From Gemmatales bacterium (GTDB taxonomy: Bacteria > Planctomycetota > Planctomycetia > Gemmatales > Gemmataceae), in NCBI GenBank assembly GCA_026004675.1, contig BPJP01000004.1:558001-622000 (forward strand): DNA of 64,000 nucleotides. The letters are read 5' to 3'. The notes beneath the pieces were generated by a model. The model worked only from the letters and a program-made list of their open reading frames with translations. It made no database searches and had not been told where the DNA came from. Shown in pieces: positions 1 through 9,614 of the stretch (the first letter of the stretch is position 1; every line of letters begins with the position of its first letter). Both the position numbers and the translations under genes were made by a program.

Positions 1-68
1 CATACAATCGTTAAAAGAAGAGCGGACGTGCCAAGCAACCACAAAACCCGTTTTTTCGCCGTCTTCAT
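1..68 (-). CDS. Exported or membrane protein, N-terminal fragment
   Basis: Only the first 22 codons are inside the window; the gene runs off the left edge. The ATG at 68-66 has an AGGAAAG ribosome binding site a few bases upstream on the minus strand. The visible peptide begins MKTAKKRVLWLLGTSALLL: a lysine/arginine-rich start followed by a hydrophobic stretch. This is the form of a signal peptide or first transmembrane helix. No function can be assigned. It diverges from the SUFU-domain gene across a 320-bp gap. Confidence 0.55.
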   Translation of the reverse strand, partial: MKTAKKRVLWLLGTSALLLTIV

Positions 69-388
69 AGGACTTTCCTCTGCGGTCGCAGAAACACGTT
101 GCTTCTTGTTTTTTTTCGTCGGACAGCACAGAGATGCAGATTCAGCGGAGCTAACGGCAAAGAGATGAAAACTTGCCACCGGTCGAATTTTTTCCGGATG
201 ACTGTTGTATTCTACAGGGACGGTCAACTCGGAAATATGTCGCAACTGCGACCTGGATATGGAAGGATCGGCCGGTTCTGCGCTTCGCGATGCGACTTTT
301 TGCTTGCACCAGCAAATGACTGGCACCTAGGATAATCGGGCAACACCTACCCCGTTTCAATACGGCGGCCGCCGCAAAAGGAGACAGC
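69..388. other. Divergent intergenic region
   Basis: This 320-bp gap lies between two divergently transcribed genes and so should hold promoters for both. I see no convincing paired -35/-10. A TATTCT hexamer near 209-214 and a small TTTGCT/AGCAAA hairpin near 300-317 are the only local signals. Short reading frames on both strands here show no family features and no good ribosome binding sites. Confidence 0.4.
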
Positions 389-1096
389 ATGAGCGACATC
401 GAACGATCTGAATCCGGCGCTCCGATCTATCGGCATACCGAACGGAAGCGGGAGTGGCAGCTGCCGGCGCACCCGGCCGCCCATCTCGAGGAAATCGAAA
501 CCCATCTGGAAAAGTATTTAGGCAAAATCGAGACGGTATTTCATGAAATTTTTTCCGATATCGTTCATCTCGACGTTTTGATGTTGCCTGCTAGTGGGGA
601 CAAGCCGTTTCATACCCTTGTTACCAGTGGCGTCAGTGACAAGCCGATGCAGGTGCCAGAAGGACTGGAACAGTTTGCCCGTGTCGAATTGATGATCCAT
701 CTGCCGGCTGATTGGCCCCTCGACGAGGAATCGTTCAAGCAGGAAAAACATTACTGGCCCGTCCGTTGGCTTAAACAGATTGGTCGGTTGCCTCACGAAT
801 TCGAAACCTGGCTCGGCTGGGGACATACGATACCTAACGGCGATCCACCGGAACCAATTGCCGACACGGATTTCATCGGTTTCATGCTTACCCCTCCCTA
901 TTGGTTCGATCCGGAGTTGTTCCAGTTGAAAACCAGCGGCGGAGAGACAATCCTTTTCTACAATTTAGTGCCTCTGTATGCGGAAGAAATGGACCTGAAG
1001 CTGGCAAAAGGAGCCGAGGTACTGGAAGACCTGTTTGAACAGCGAGGTATCGGGCCTGTTGTCGACGTCAATCGGGAAAACGTGGCTGTTTTCTAG
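389..1096 (+). CDS. Suppressor-of-fused (SUFU) domain protein
   Basis: The 235-aa protein matches the bacterial SUFU family in overall pattern. An N-terminal region (about residues 25-70) is followed by the conserved LVTSGVSDKPM segment near residue 75, a HLPADWPL motif, the RWLKQIGRLPHEFETWLGWG block, and FIGFMLTPPYW further on. Bacterial SUFU proteins are cytoplasmic and mostly uncharacterised; several are immunity-type or protein-binding modules, but no toxin partner is visible here. An AAGGAG site lies 8-10 bases upstream of the ATG. There is no signal peptide or membrane segment. The gene converges on mch, with only about 24 bases between the two stop codons. Confidence 0.8.
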   Translation: MSDIERSESGAPIYRHTERKREWQLPAHPAAHLEEIETHLEKYLGKIETVFHEIFSDIVHLDVLMLPASGDKPFHTLVTSGVSDKPMQVPEGLEQFARVELMIHLPADWPLDEESFKQEKHYWPVRWLKQIGRLPHEFETWLGWGHTIPNGDPPEPIADTDFIGFMLTPPYWFDPELFQLKTSGGETILFYNLVPLYAEEMDLKLAKGAEVLEDLFEQRGIGPVVDVNRENVAVF

Positions 1097-1120
1097 TCGT
1101 GCCCGAGCCTGCGACGATTA

Positions 1121-2075
1121 CTAGCTGGAACCGAAGAAGGAAGCTTGCAGGATTTCCGGCTCCAGTCGGCCAAAGGTATGGCTGCGTCCGGTCGTCAAGT
1201 TGTGAAAGGTAATCATCGCCGGGCTGAATAGCATCGGATCGATCTTGTAGAAGTCCCGATCGTAACGCTCGAAGATTGCGCCGAAGGGCGCACCATGATC
1301 GTCGGACGCTGAGGACGGGACTTTCGGTCCGACCTCGGCAAGGATGTCGTCGTCAGAACGAACGGTGATAATGACAGAGCCGCCATAAAGAATCGCGTCG
1401 TTGGTTCGGCCAATGCCGACCAGATCGTGAGCGGCGACGGGAGGCAGGGGGGGCCACGCCGTAGCCCGAAACCACTTGGCTCAAGTCGAATTCCAGTTCG
1501 TACAGCTTGTGTAATGCTGTCTCGAGCGAACGAGCAACAACTTGTACGTTGCCGGCGATGCTTGCTGTTGGCGCTGCTAACAACATCAGTTGCTGCGCCG
1601 GTAGCCCAAGACGAGCGGACAAGAATTCGATCACTTCCTCATTTGGGATTTGCCGTGTCTCCAGGACGCCTACTGCCAATAAGGCTGTTTCTTTTCCGCC
1701 GATTCGATCGAACAATTCCTCTTTGCCATACGCGGCGCGCATGGGACCTGATCCCATCGCGAAGAATTTGCCAGCGCTGATCTGCCAGCCGGCGTATTGC
1801 GACGCCATGCAGGCGCGGACGGGGTCGTCGCTGAAAACCTGGATAGAAGGTGCTGGAATCCCTTGAATGGATCCGGGGACGAGGCTGACTTCGGCCAGAT
1901 CGGAAAGACAGACGCGCGCCAAGAGAAGGCCCGCTTGCAAACCGCCAACAGCCTGGATACCGCAATCCAAAATGGTCGCGCCACCGACCATATGGACCGC
2001 CAAGCGCAGATCGTCGGCTGCCCGCATCGCCTCTTCGGCAATCTTCCAGGCACGTTGATTGAGCGATGCCATCAT
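1121..2075 (-). CDS. mch: Methenyltetrahydromethanopterin cyclohydrolase, frameshifted as read
   Basis: Mch interconverts 5,10-methenyl- and 5-formyl-tetrahydromethanopterin in the H4MPT-linked C1 pathway, used in planctomycetes and methylotrophs for formaldehyde oxidation. Family blocks visible are ATILDCGIQAVGG near the N-terminus, QYAGWQISAGKFFAMGSGP in the middle, and LLAAPTASIAGNVQVVARS. The frame breaks in a G7 run at 1447-1453 (C7 on the coding strand). Removing one base restores GIGRTNDAILYGG, KVPSSASDDHGAPF and FYKIDPMLFSPA, down to a TAG at 1121-1123. The repaired protein is 317 aa, the usual family length. The start at 2075 follows a GAAAGGA site. No other H4MPT-pathway genes are in the window. 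Confidence 0.87.
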
Positions 2076-2198
2076 GGTCCTTTCGTTGCAAACGCTGGAC
2101 AATGGCTCGGCGTTGTTCTTCCCCGCCCTCGTTCGTCGTTTTATCCATATCTATAATCGATGACGAACCATCATGCCTTTCGATTCCTGGAGGTTGCC

Positions 2199-3251
2199 AT
2201 GCCTGTCGCAGCAATGACCGTGTTGGCGTCCTTGTGCCTGGCCTCGGCTGCAGCGCAGGAGATTCCCCCTCCCATAGGGAAAGTCGTTCCTGAGGGAGCC
2301 CGATTGGAAAAACTGTTTACTCGCACAGCACCCATTAAAGGCGGGCTTACGGAAGGGCCAGCGGTCGCGCCAGATGGAAGTATTTATTTTTCGGACATTC
2401 CTTTCGGCAAAGACAAAGGCATGATCCTGAAGTTCGATCCGAAAACCAAAAAGACGACCGTCTTCACGAACGACAGTGGCAAGTCGAATGGACTGATGTT
2501 TGATGCCAAAGGGTTTCTTGTGGCATGCGAGGGGGCTGACTCGGGCGGACGCTGCGTGTCGCGCTGGCATGTTAAAACGCGCAAAAAAAGGATTATCGCC
2601 GACCGTTTCATGGGCAAACGTTTCAACTCACCCAACGATTTGTGCATCGATCGCCAGGGTAGAATTTATTTCACGGACCCGCGTTACGTTGGACCGGAAC
2701 CACGTGAGCTGAAATACCGCGCAGTTTACCGCATCAATACGGATGGCAGTGTGGTCGAGGTGACCCATGAGGTGGAAAAACCCAACGGCATTGCCCTCAG
2801 TCCAGACGAGAAAACTTTGTATCTTGCCGATACCAACAACGGTACCGACCGCATCGACCCCGACAAACCGCCGCCCAAACAGGGCGCCATGAAGGTGTAT
2901 GCTTTCCCGCTCGGCAAAGACGGACTGGTAAATGGGCCGCGAAAAACACTCGTCGACTTCGGCGATCAGGCAGGTTGCGACGGCATGACCGTCGATGTTG
3001 AGGGGAACATTTATCTTTCCGTACGCAGTCTGAAACGTCCGGGAATCATGGTGATCAACCCAGAAGGAAAAGAAATCGCTTTTATTCCCACTGGCCCTTC
3101 TCAACCCGGTGCCAAGAAACCCTTTGGAATTCCGAGCAATTGCACATTCGGCATCGGTCCAGAGAGCAATGTGCTATACATTACAGTCGACCAGAGCCTT
3201 TATCGAATTCGGCTCAAAATCGATGGCTACCACATTCCGTGGGAGAAGTGA
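2199..3251 (+). CDS. SMP-30/gluconolactonase-type beta-propeller protein, exported
   Basis: This 350-aa protein has a signal peptide (MPVAAMTVLASLCLASAAA, cleavage probably after AQ), so it acts outside the cytoplasm. The body carries the SMP-30/LRE blocks: GLTEGPAVAPDG with the metal-ligand Glu, FNSPNDLCIDRQGRIYFTD with the Asn ligand, KPNGIALSPDEKTLYLADT, and DGMTVDVEGNIYLS. Members hydrolyse lactones such as gluconolactone; the substrate here is unknown. A longer start at 2160 is possible, but GGAGG sits 6 bases before 2199 and the signal peptide begins there. A TATAAT hexamer at 2152-2157 may be the -10 box. The gene converges with gmd. Confidence 0.82.
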   Translation: MPVAAMTVLASLCLASAAAQEIPPPIGKVVPEGARLEKLFTRTAPIKGGLTEGPAVAPDGSIYFSDIPFGKDKGMILKFDPKTKKTTVFTNDSGKSNGLMFDAKGFLVACEGADSGGRCVSRWHVKTRKKRIIADRFMGKRFNSPNDLCIDRQGRIYFTDPRYVGPEPRELKYRAVYRINTDGSVVEVTHEVEKPNGIALSPDEKTLYLADTNNGTDRIDPDKPPPKQGAMKVYAFPLGKDGLVNGPRKTLVDFGDQAGCDGMTVDVEGNIYLSVRSLKRPGIMVINPEGKEIAFIPTGPSQPGAKKPFGIPSNCTFGIGPESNVLYITVDQSLYRIRLKIDGYHIPWEK

Positions 3252-3303
3252 TCTCGGAGAAAACGGATTCGCCCGCTGAAAAGGCCGAAGAGTTTAGCGG
3301 CAA

Positions 3304-4293
3304 TCAGGCGGCGGCATTGGCCAGGTGCGGATGCTTTTGGAGCAGCTGCATGTCGGCATCGACCATCATGGCCACAAGCTCTTCAAAGTCGACATCGGGC
3401 TGCCAACCGAGTTTGGCTTTCGCTTTGGACGGATCGGCAAGCAAGCAATCAACTTCGGCTGGACGGTGGAATTTGGGGTCGACCCGCACGTGGTCTTTCC
3501 AGTCCAAGCCAACATGAGCGAAAGCCAGCCGGGCGAACTCCTCGACAGTATGCATCGTGCCGGTGCCAATGACGTAGTCGTCCGGTTCGTCCTGTTGCAG
3601 CATTAGCCACATGGCACGAACATAATCGCCAGCAAATCCCCAATCACGCTTGGCTTTCAGGTTTCCAAGGTGAAGCTCTGTATCGTAGCCTAGTTTGATG
3701 CGGGCGACGCCGTGCGATATTTTGCGCGTCACGAACTCCAAACCGCGTCGCGGCGACTCATGATTAAAGAGGATGCCAGAGCATGCAAACAGATTGTAGC
3801 TCTCACGGTAATTGACGGTAATGTAGTGGCCGTAAACCTTTGCGACGCCATATGGGCTTCGGGGATAGAAGGGTGTCGTTTCTCGTTGAGGCGTTTCACG
3901 CACTTTCCCGAACATTTCGCTGCTTGATGCCTGGTAAAAGCGAGCTTGCGGGCAGCGGTGGCGGACAGCATCGAGGAGGCGGGTCACTCCCAATGCCGTG
4001 AACTCTGCGGTCAATACGGGCTGTTGCCAGCTGGTCGGGACGAACGATTGAGCAGCGAGGTTATAGATCTCGTCAGGTTCGGTTTGATCAAGGACTGCGG
4101 CGAGCGAAGTGGGATCAAGCAAATCCCCTTGATACAGTTCAATTTTGTCACGCAAGTGCTCGATCCGTTGAAAATTCTCGGTACTGGAGCGACGGACCAT
4201 GCCGCAAACGCGATAGCCTTTATTCAAGAGAAGTTCAGCGAGGTAACTGCCATCCTGGCCAGTGATTCCAGTGATAAGAGCGGTTTTGTTCAT
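3304..4293 (-). CDS. gmd: GDP-mannose 4,6-dehydratase
   Basis: Gmd converts GDP-D-mannose to GDP-4-dehydro-6-deoxy-D-mannose, the first step towards GDP-fucose, rhamnose or perosamine for surface glycans. The 329-aa protein shows the NAD(P) Rossmann motif TGITGQDG at residues 8-15, [12 protein letters not shown] near 78-89, a Ser/Ser-Glu pair at 124-126 and Tyr148-x3-Lys152 (YGVAK). It also has the [11 protein letters not shown] and [16 protein letters not shown] blocks typical of true GMDs. The ATG at 4293 follows a GAGGAC site. It stands alone, without a fucose synthase or glycosyltransferase next to it, so the sugar made downstream cannot be told. Confidence 0.93.
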   Translation of the reverse strand: MNKTALITGITGQDGSYLAELLLNKGYRVCGMVRRSSTENFQRIEHLRDKIELYQGDLLDPTSLAAVLDQTEPDEIYNLAAQSFVPTSWQQPVLTAEFTALGVTRLLDAVRHRCPQARFYQASSSEMFGKVRETPQRETTPFYPRSPYGVAKVYGHYITVNYRESYNLFACSGILFNHESPRRGLEFVTRKISHGVARIKLGYDTELHLGNLKAKRDWGFAGDYVRAMWLMLQQDEPDDYVIGTGTMHTVEEFARLAFAHVGLDWKDHVRVDPKFHRPAEVDCLLADPSKAKAKLGWQPDVDFEELVAMMVDADMQLLQKHPHLANAAA

Positions 4294-4677
4294 GTCGTCC
4301 TCAGATTGCGAAATGGCCACACCTCATCCTATACAAAGGAACATATCGATGCGTTTTGGCAGAGGTATGGGCAGATATTTTGGTGAAAATTTTTTGTCGG
4401 CGCCAACGTTTGGCTCCAGAGTTTGTTGAATCTGTTGACAACCGGCTGCAAAGTCAGAAGTCGGGACGGGATATAGCAAATGTAAGGAATACGGTCAAGG
4501 TCGGCCCTGCGACGGCTAACCCGAAGTTGAGGCTTCTTTGTAGCTGGTAGGCAAGGAAAGCCAGGAAAAATTGGCTGGTGAGAAAAGCTAACTCCGTTTA
4601 GAATCCGGGGTAGCATCAAGTTTTCAATCGGGTGGTGTTCCCGGCCACCCCGTTCGCCACACATCAGGGGGTCTGAA
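4294..4677. other. Divergent intergenic region with a small 5'-UTR hairpin
   Basis: This 384-bp gap separates gmd from the 1566-aa VWA gene. A TTGACA hexamer lies at about 4434, but no -10 is found at the right spacing. A six-base-pair hairpin, GGGTGG 4630-4635 with CCACCC 4645-4650, sits just upstream of the VWA gene's AGGGGG ribosome binding site. Its role is unknown and it may be chance. No supported gene is present. Confidence 0.4.
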
Positions 4678-7600
4678 ATGAGGATGTTCCGACGAATCTC
4701 GGCAATTTGTTTGGTGCTGGGACTGATCTCGTTCCTTGTCACCCAATCATGGGGAGATGCGGACCGTAATCCGTTTTCACGTCCGATCGAAGCTGGCAGC
4801 GGGACAAAGCCCGTCCAGGATGATTTCACGAAAGAACTGGCGCGAACTAAATTCAGCGAAGGTGGGGTGGTCACTTACGTTACTTCCAAGGGAGAACGTA
4901 TTTTTGGCCTGCCAGTCCAACCGAAGTTCGATGGCCCCAAACTCCCTATCGACTACCTTGTGATGGTCGATACTTCGGCCAGCCAGGCAGGCGGACCGAT
5001 GAAGGCGGCCCGCCAATTCACGGAAAAACTGGTCAAACTCGCTGGCCCCAAGGACCGCTTCTCCATCTGGGTGGTGAATTCAGGAAAAGCCACCCGGCCT
5101 TTGAATCGGTCATTCAAACCAGCCAATGACAAAGAAGTAGCCGATGCGGTGGCGGCGCTCAAAAAAGAGGTGCCTCTTGGCGACACCGATTTGAAAGATG
5201 GCCTAAAAAAAGCCATCGAGGCCTTCGAACTTGATCCGAACCGCCGCCAGGCGATTGTCTTTATCGGCGACGGTATGAGCATTCATGACCCCATCACGGC
5301 GAAAGACCGGGTTGAGCTGATTCAACAGATGGTCAAACTCAAGATTTCCTTCTTCCCCATTCCCGCTGGACCGCATCTCGATCCGGAAAACCTTCACGGC
5401 TTCGCTTCCGGAACGGGCGGTACGGTGGTCCGCATTTTCTCGACCGATGTTTATAACAATCTCGCCAAAGGCGCGGAAATGCGGAACAGCGTTATTGAAA
5501 GGCTGCAACAGAAAGTGGCCACTCCGGTCTTGTATCCCAAACGCTTCGAATTGAACGTCGACGAGTTTTATCCAGTGGCGCTGCCTCCGGTCCGTCCGGA
5601 TGTTCCTACGTTGGTGATTGGCAAAGGCAAACTCGATGAAAAACTCGCTTATGCCATTGAAGGGACGGTGAACGGCAAGGAGGTTCGTGTCACGGGGGCG
5701 GAAGAAGTCCGGGCCTCCGAACCCGACAACTTCTTCCTGGTGACGATGCTCGACCAATGGAAAAATGCCAAGGATCAGCCGGCGCTGTTGCCAGCCGACC
5801 GAGCTTTGGCCCATGCCCAGGCTGTCAACATGGTGGCTCGCGACGAACTGCTCGGCCATGCTCAGATGGCCATGCTGCTTGATCGTTTGGACGCTGCCGA
5901 AATGCTCTTCAAGCAAGCCGGCCGACTGGATCCGCACGATCCCGATGTCAAAGGAGGGCTGGCTCTTGTGCAGATGCTCCGCGACAACAGGATCACCAAG
6001 GAACAACTGCAAAAACAGCTCGAAAAGAAAGAAAACGGCAAGGCCCTGCTCATACATAAGACCGCCAATGGCAAAAACGTCATTCGCCGCGACGTTATGA
6101 AGGACTTGCTCGCATTGTTGCAGGAACCCCAAAAGGGGAACAAACAAGCTGGTCCGCAGCCTCTTGCCCCTCCGCAGGACAACGACGAGTTGATGAAACA
6201 GCGCAAACAGCGCGAAGCGGTCGAAGAACAGCGGATTCGCGAGATCGTCGATCAGGCCCTTCGGCAAGCCAGACAGCTGATGCTGGAAGGCAACTTCGAA
6301 GATGCCCTCGGAATTCTCAAACGAGCTCGCACCGGCATAGAGGACAACAACGAGTTGCGCGAATCGTTCCGCCGAGAGATTGACAATCGGCTGGAGCGGG
6401 CCGAGCGAGACATCGGTGTCCAAGGTCGCAGGATTCGCCAAGCCGAAGAACAGCGTCTGGTACGGATTGCCCGAGCGCAAGCAGAAATCGCTGTTTTCAA
6501 CGAACGCGAAGCGGAAAACGAACGCACGCGTGCCCGTATGCGAAACTACGACGACCTAATGAATCAGGCTCGTTACTATGACGCTTTTGAAGCGGGGCTG
6601 GCAATCGTTCGGGACGCCGTCAGCCAGGGCAAGCCGGTGCCGATCGCGGCCGATGCTGCCGCCGACATGGGGCTTTTGACTTATCATCTTTCCGAAGTGG
6701 AACAACTTCGCGATGAACGGCAGGAACGCTATCTGGCCACGATGCTGCAGGTGGAGCGCTCGCATGTTCCCTTCCCTGATGAACCGCCCGTGCAGTTCCC
6801 ACCAGCTGCTGCCTGGAAACGACTGACCGACCTGCGCAAGGAACGCTATGAGTCCAGCGGCTTTACAGAAGAGGATCCTTACACTCTTCGTAAGATTCGG
6901 GAGTTGAAAAAACTCCTCCGAACTCCCGTTTCCATCGATGGTTTCGATCCGGGAACGCCCTTGAAAGACGCGCTCGGCTTCATCAGCGAACGCTACAATG
7001 TGACGATCCTCATCGACTCGCAGGCGTTCATGAATGATCTGCAGATCCAAGAGCCGGAAGCACAGCCCGTCAAACTGCCGAGGATGGTCAACGTCAGCCT
7101 GGATACCATCCTTCGCCTTCTCTTGGCCCAGGCTCAAGGGACCTTTATCATCCGGCGTGACTTCATTGAGGTCACTACGCTGCAGCGCCAAGCCGCTGAA
7201 AAAGTCATCCGCGTCTATCCGGTTGCCGACCTGGTCATCCCGATCCCCAATTCGGTCAACCAACAAGCGGTCAACCAGACGCAACAAAACCTTTTTGGCA
7301 GCACGTTTCTCCAAAATCCGACGGCCTTTACGAATCCCTTCGGCTTTGGGCTGAACCCATTTGGCATCGGCGTCAATCCGCTAGGCATCGGCGTCAATCC
7401 GCTGGGCATCGGCGTCAATCCGCTGGGCATCGGCGTCAATCCCGTCAATATTGGCGCCAATCCATTGGGCATCGGCGTCAACCCTCTCGGAGCGATCGGC
7501 AATCCGCAGCAAACCGGGAACGGCGGCCAACTGGGCGGACAGTTCGGTCTGCAAGGTGGTGATACGAGCGCCCAACTGATTCAACTGATTGTTCAGGTGG

Positions 7601-9378
7601 TGGGCAAACCAGAAGATTGGGCACCGGTGCAGCCGAACATTCCCGGCGCTGGTATTGGCGGTGGGGCGCTTGGCGGCGGTGGGTTTGGCGGACTGGGCGG
7701 TGGTTTCGGTGGGGGCGGTATCGGTGGTGGCCTTGTCGGCGTACCGCCGGCTGGTGACCCGAACCTGGGCTATGGCGATCCCAATCAGGCCGGCTCGCTC
7801 GGTTACTACGCTCCAGCGCGAGCACTTGTTGTCAAAGGGACGTCGCGAATTCACACCCGCCTTGGTGGCGGATTATTGGGACCCCGTGCACCTCAGCCCG
7901 GCAACTTCAACCTCTTCAACGACAAACCGCTGCGGGATGGTGTGCTCGTCATTCGCCCGAAAGGCAACAAGCCGGATCGCGTCGATGAGCAACCCAAAGT
8001 GGTTGTCAAGAAACCGGCCAAGCCGCGCGTGATTCCTGATCCCAAGAAACTTTGGGAAAACGCCCTTCTGGATGGCGTCCATGATCCTGGTTTGATTATC
8101 GCTACAGCGGATTTCCTCGCCGAGCGAGGCCATTTCGATCATGCCGCCGAATTCCTCAAAGCCAATCTTCGCGAAGGAATTGTCAACAAACCTTGGGTCT
8201 ATGAAGCCTTGTCCCTCGCGTTGAAACTCGGTAAAGGCTCGACCAGCGATATCGAGCGTGCCGAATTGTCGGTGATGGACCTCCAGCCGCAAGACGCCAG
8301 AGGTTACCTCAAAGCGTCACGTGCTATGGCCGACAACAAACGTTTCGATCGGGCTTTGGCTTTCTGCCGACAGGCAGCCCTGCTCGATCCCAACCAGCCG
8401 GGGATTTACCGCGACGCTTTGGCCTACGCGGAGGGTGCCCGAGATGCCGAAGCTATGGCCTGGGCTGCAGGCAACCTCCTAGGTCAGGACTGGCCCGAGA
8501 AGAATGAGCAACTTCATCAGGATGCCAAAGCGAAGATCAACGCTCTCAAGAGACTGCTGGAAAAGGAAAAACGACTGGTTGTGGTGAAGCAACTGGAAGA
8601 GTCGATCCAGCGTCAAAGTGAGCGCGACCTGGTCATCATCCTCGAATGGCAAGGCGAGGCCGATCTCGACCTGATCGTCAAAGAACCAGTCGGGTCGGTC
8701 TGTTCCTTCCTGCAACAGAAAACGACTGGAGGTGGAACGCTTCTTGGCGAAACGTTGACCAAGGCCGAACGCGAGCCTTGGCGCGAGACCTATGTCGCTG
8801 CCCAGGCTTTCACGGGTGAGTACGAGATCACTGTCAAACGAAGCTGGGGTCGGCCGATCGGCTCCAAGGCGACCATCAAGGTGATCGAGCACGCAGACTC
8901 ACCGCAAGAACAGACCATCTTGCACAAGACTTTTGCCTTCGACCGCGAGTACAAGACGACTATCGTTCTCGACAGCGGTCGTCGGACCAAGTTGGCCGAT
9001 GTCACCCCCACGCCGGTTCGACACAAACGGCCTGCCGAATCTTTGCCGGCTAGCGACGAAGTGTTGCAGAAACTTCGGGCTTTGGCCGAGGACGGTAATT
9101 TCCGCGGCAAGATCAACGTCCGAGGCGATGCCGGTGGCTTTGGCACCGTCAACGCTCCTGCCTTGCCGGCTCCTGCTGAATTTTTCGGAAAGCCGGTCTA
9201 TCAAACCAGGGCCCGAGGTCTCGTTGGCAACGGCATTGACGTGGCTTTGCAACCCGTCGTCAGCCCCGACAAGCGAGTCGTGGGCATGCGACTCGATCCG
9301 GTGTTCCAAACTCTTGATCGGGTCAAGAACGCTCCGGTGGTTCGCAATGCCGTCGTACCCGGTGCCCCACAACGTTAA
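4678..9378 (+). CDS. Giant exported VWA / secretin-N-like / TPR / DUF2135-like protein
   Basis: This 1566-aa protein has a signal peptide (residues 1-26). A von Willebrand A domain covers about 90-270, with the MIDAS motif D98-T-S100-A-S102 and a second Asp in the VFIGDGMS strand. TPR-like helices lie near 380-430, followed by a charged coiled coil (about 490-690) and a secretin-N/STN-like alpha-beta segment (about 750-855, containing PVSIDGFDPGTPLKDAL). Then come seven NPxGIGx repeats (about 886-934), a Gly-rich stretch, more TPR-like helices (about 1120-1290) and a DUF2135-like beta domain (about 1317-1420, LEWQGEADLDLIV). The function is unknown. The domains suggest a large extracytoplasmic, possibly envelope-anchored, protein. 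AGGGGG precedes the ATG. A strong terminator follows, and DUF4175 comes next. Confidence 0.72.
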   Translation: MRMFRRISAICLVLGLISFLVTQSWGDADRNPFSRPIEAGSGTKPVQDDFTKELARTKFSEGGVVTYVTSKGERIFGLPVQPKFDGPKLPIDYLVMVDTSASQAGGPMKAARQFTEKLVKLAGPKDRFSIWVVNSGKATRPLNRSFKPANDKEVADAVAALKKEVPLGDTDLKDGLKKAIEAFELDPNRRQAIVFIGDGMSIHDPITAKDRVELIQQMVKLKISFFPIPAGPHLDPENLHGFASGTGGTVVRIFSTDVYNNLAKGAEMRNSVIERLQQKVATPVLYPKRFELNVDEFYPVALPPVRPDVPTLVIGKGKLDEKLAYAIEGTVNGKEVRVTGAEEVRASEPDNFFLVTMLDQWKNAKDQPALLPADRALAHAQAVNMVARDELLGHAQMAMLLDRLDAAEMLFKQAGRLDPHDPDVKGGLALVQMLRDNRITKEQLQKQLEKKENGKALLIHKTANGKNVIRRDVMKDLLALLQEPQKGNKQAGPQPLAPPQDNDELMKQRKQREAVEEQRIREIVDQALRQARQLMLEGNFEDALGILKRARTGIEDNNELRESFRREIDNRLERAERDIGVQGRRIRQAEEQRLVRIARAQAEIAVFNEREAENERTRARMRNYDDLMNQARYYDAFEAGLAIVRDAVSQGKPVPIAADAAADMGLLTYHLSEVEQLRDERQERYLATMLQVERSHVPFPDEPPVQFPPAAAWKRLTDLRKERYESSGFTEEDPYTLRKIRELKKLLRTPVSIDGFDPGTPLKDALGFISERYNVTILIDSQAFMNDLQIQEPEAQPVKLPRMVNVSLDTILRLLLAQAQGTFIIRRDFIEVTTLQRQAAEKVIRVYPVADLVIPIPNSVNQQAVNQTQQNLFGSTFLQNPTAFTNPFGFGLNPFGIGVNPLGIGVNPLGIGVNPLGIGVNPVNIGANPLGIGVNPLGAIGNPQQTGNGGQLGGQFGLQGGDTSAQLIQLIVQVVGKPEDWAPVQPNIPGAGIGGGALGGGGFGGLGGGFGGGGIGGGLVGVPPAGDPNLGYGDPNQAGSLGYYAPARALVVKGTSRIHTRLGGGLLGPRAPQPGNFNLFNDKPLRDGVLVIRPKGNKPDRVDEQPKVVVKKPAKPRVIPDPKKLWENALLDGVHDPGLIIATADFLAERGHFDHAAEFLKANLREGIVNKPWVYEALSLALKLGKGSTSDIERAELSVMDLQPQDARGYLKASRAMADNKRFDRALAFCRQAALLDPNQPGIYRDALAYAEGARDAEAMAWAAGNLLGQDWPEKNEQLHQDAKAKINALKRLLEKEKRLVVVKQLEESIQRQSERDLVIILEWQGEADLDLIVKEPVGSVCSFLQQKTTGGGTLLGETLTKAEREPWRETYVAAQAFTGEYEITVKRSWGRPIGSKATIKVIEHADSPQEQTILHKTFAFDREYKTTIVLDSGRRTKLADVTPTPVRHKRPAESLPASDEVLQKLRALAEDGNFRGKINVRGDAGGFGTVNAPALPAPAEFFGKPVYQTRARGLVGNGIDVALQPVVSPDKRVVGMRLDPVFQTLDRVKNAPVVRNAVVPGAPQR
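7333..7479 (+). repeat. 21-bp in-frame tandem repeat, seven units
   Basis: Seven consecutive 21-base units each encode the heptad N-P-x-G-I/F-G-x (ideal unit NPLGIGV). Units starting at 7375, 7396 and 7417 are nearly identical at the DNA level. Those at 7333, 7354, 7438 and 7459 are more diverged. A shortened eighth unit follows to about 7500. The array lies inside the VWA gene, between the secretin-N-like segment and a Gly-rich linker. Near-identity of the central copies implies recent slippage or unequal exchange. Confidence 0.9.
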
Positions 9379-9407
9379 ACGGAAAGGTTCAAAGGAGTTC
9401 CTTGATT

Positions 9408-9440
9408 CCCCACGGCAAACGAAATGCCGTGGGGATTTTG
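9408..9440 (+). terminator. Rho-independent terminator
   Basis: A perfect 10-bp stem, CCCCACGGCA at 9408-9417 with TGCCGTGGGG at 9425-9434, closes a 7-base loop and is followed by ATTTTGTTTG. It lies 30 bases after the VWA gene's stop and should separate it from the DUF4175 gene. Confidence 0.85.
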
Positions 9441-9470
9441 TTTGCCTGCAACAAATCCGCCGTTTTGCGC

Positions 9471-9539
9471 TTGCCAGATGGTATGGATTAGGCTCTAATA
9501 ATCCCCAGCACCCACCCTCCCCAAGGGAGATTCCATACC
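9471..9539 (+). promoter_or_regulatory. Possible promoter and inverted repeat before the DUF4175 gene
   Basis: TTGCCA (9471-9476) and TAATAA (9496-9501) could form a weak sigma-70-like promoter with a 19-base spacer. An 8-bp inverted repeat, GGTATGGA 9480-9487 with TCCATACC 9532-9539, overlaps and extends beyond it. Because a terminator precedes this stretch, the DUF4175 gene needs its own promoter. Both elements are only suggestive. Confidence 0.3.
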
Positions 9540-9614
9540 GTATTTGTCCCGCCAATAGGAGTAGAATCCCGATCTTCGAAAGGCTGAAGCGGGTTTCTGT
9601 GCAGGGGGGAATCT

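Noticed and set aside
5203..6480. Minus-strand reading frame of 425 codons
   Set aside because: It lies wholly inside the VWA gene on the other strand; its composition mirrors that gene's codon bias.
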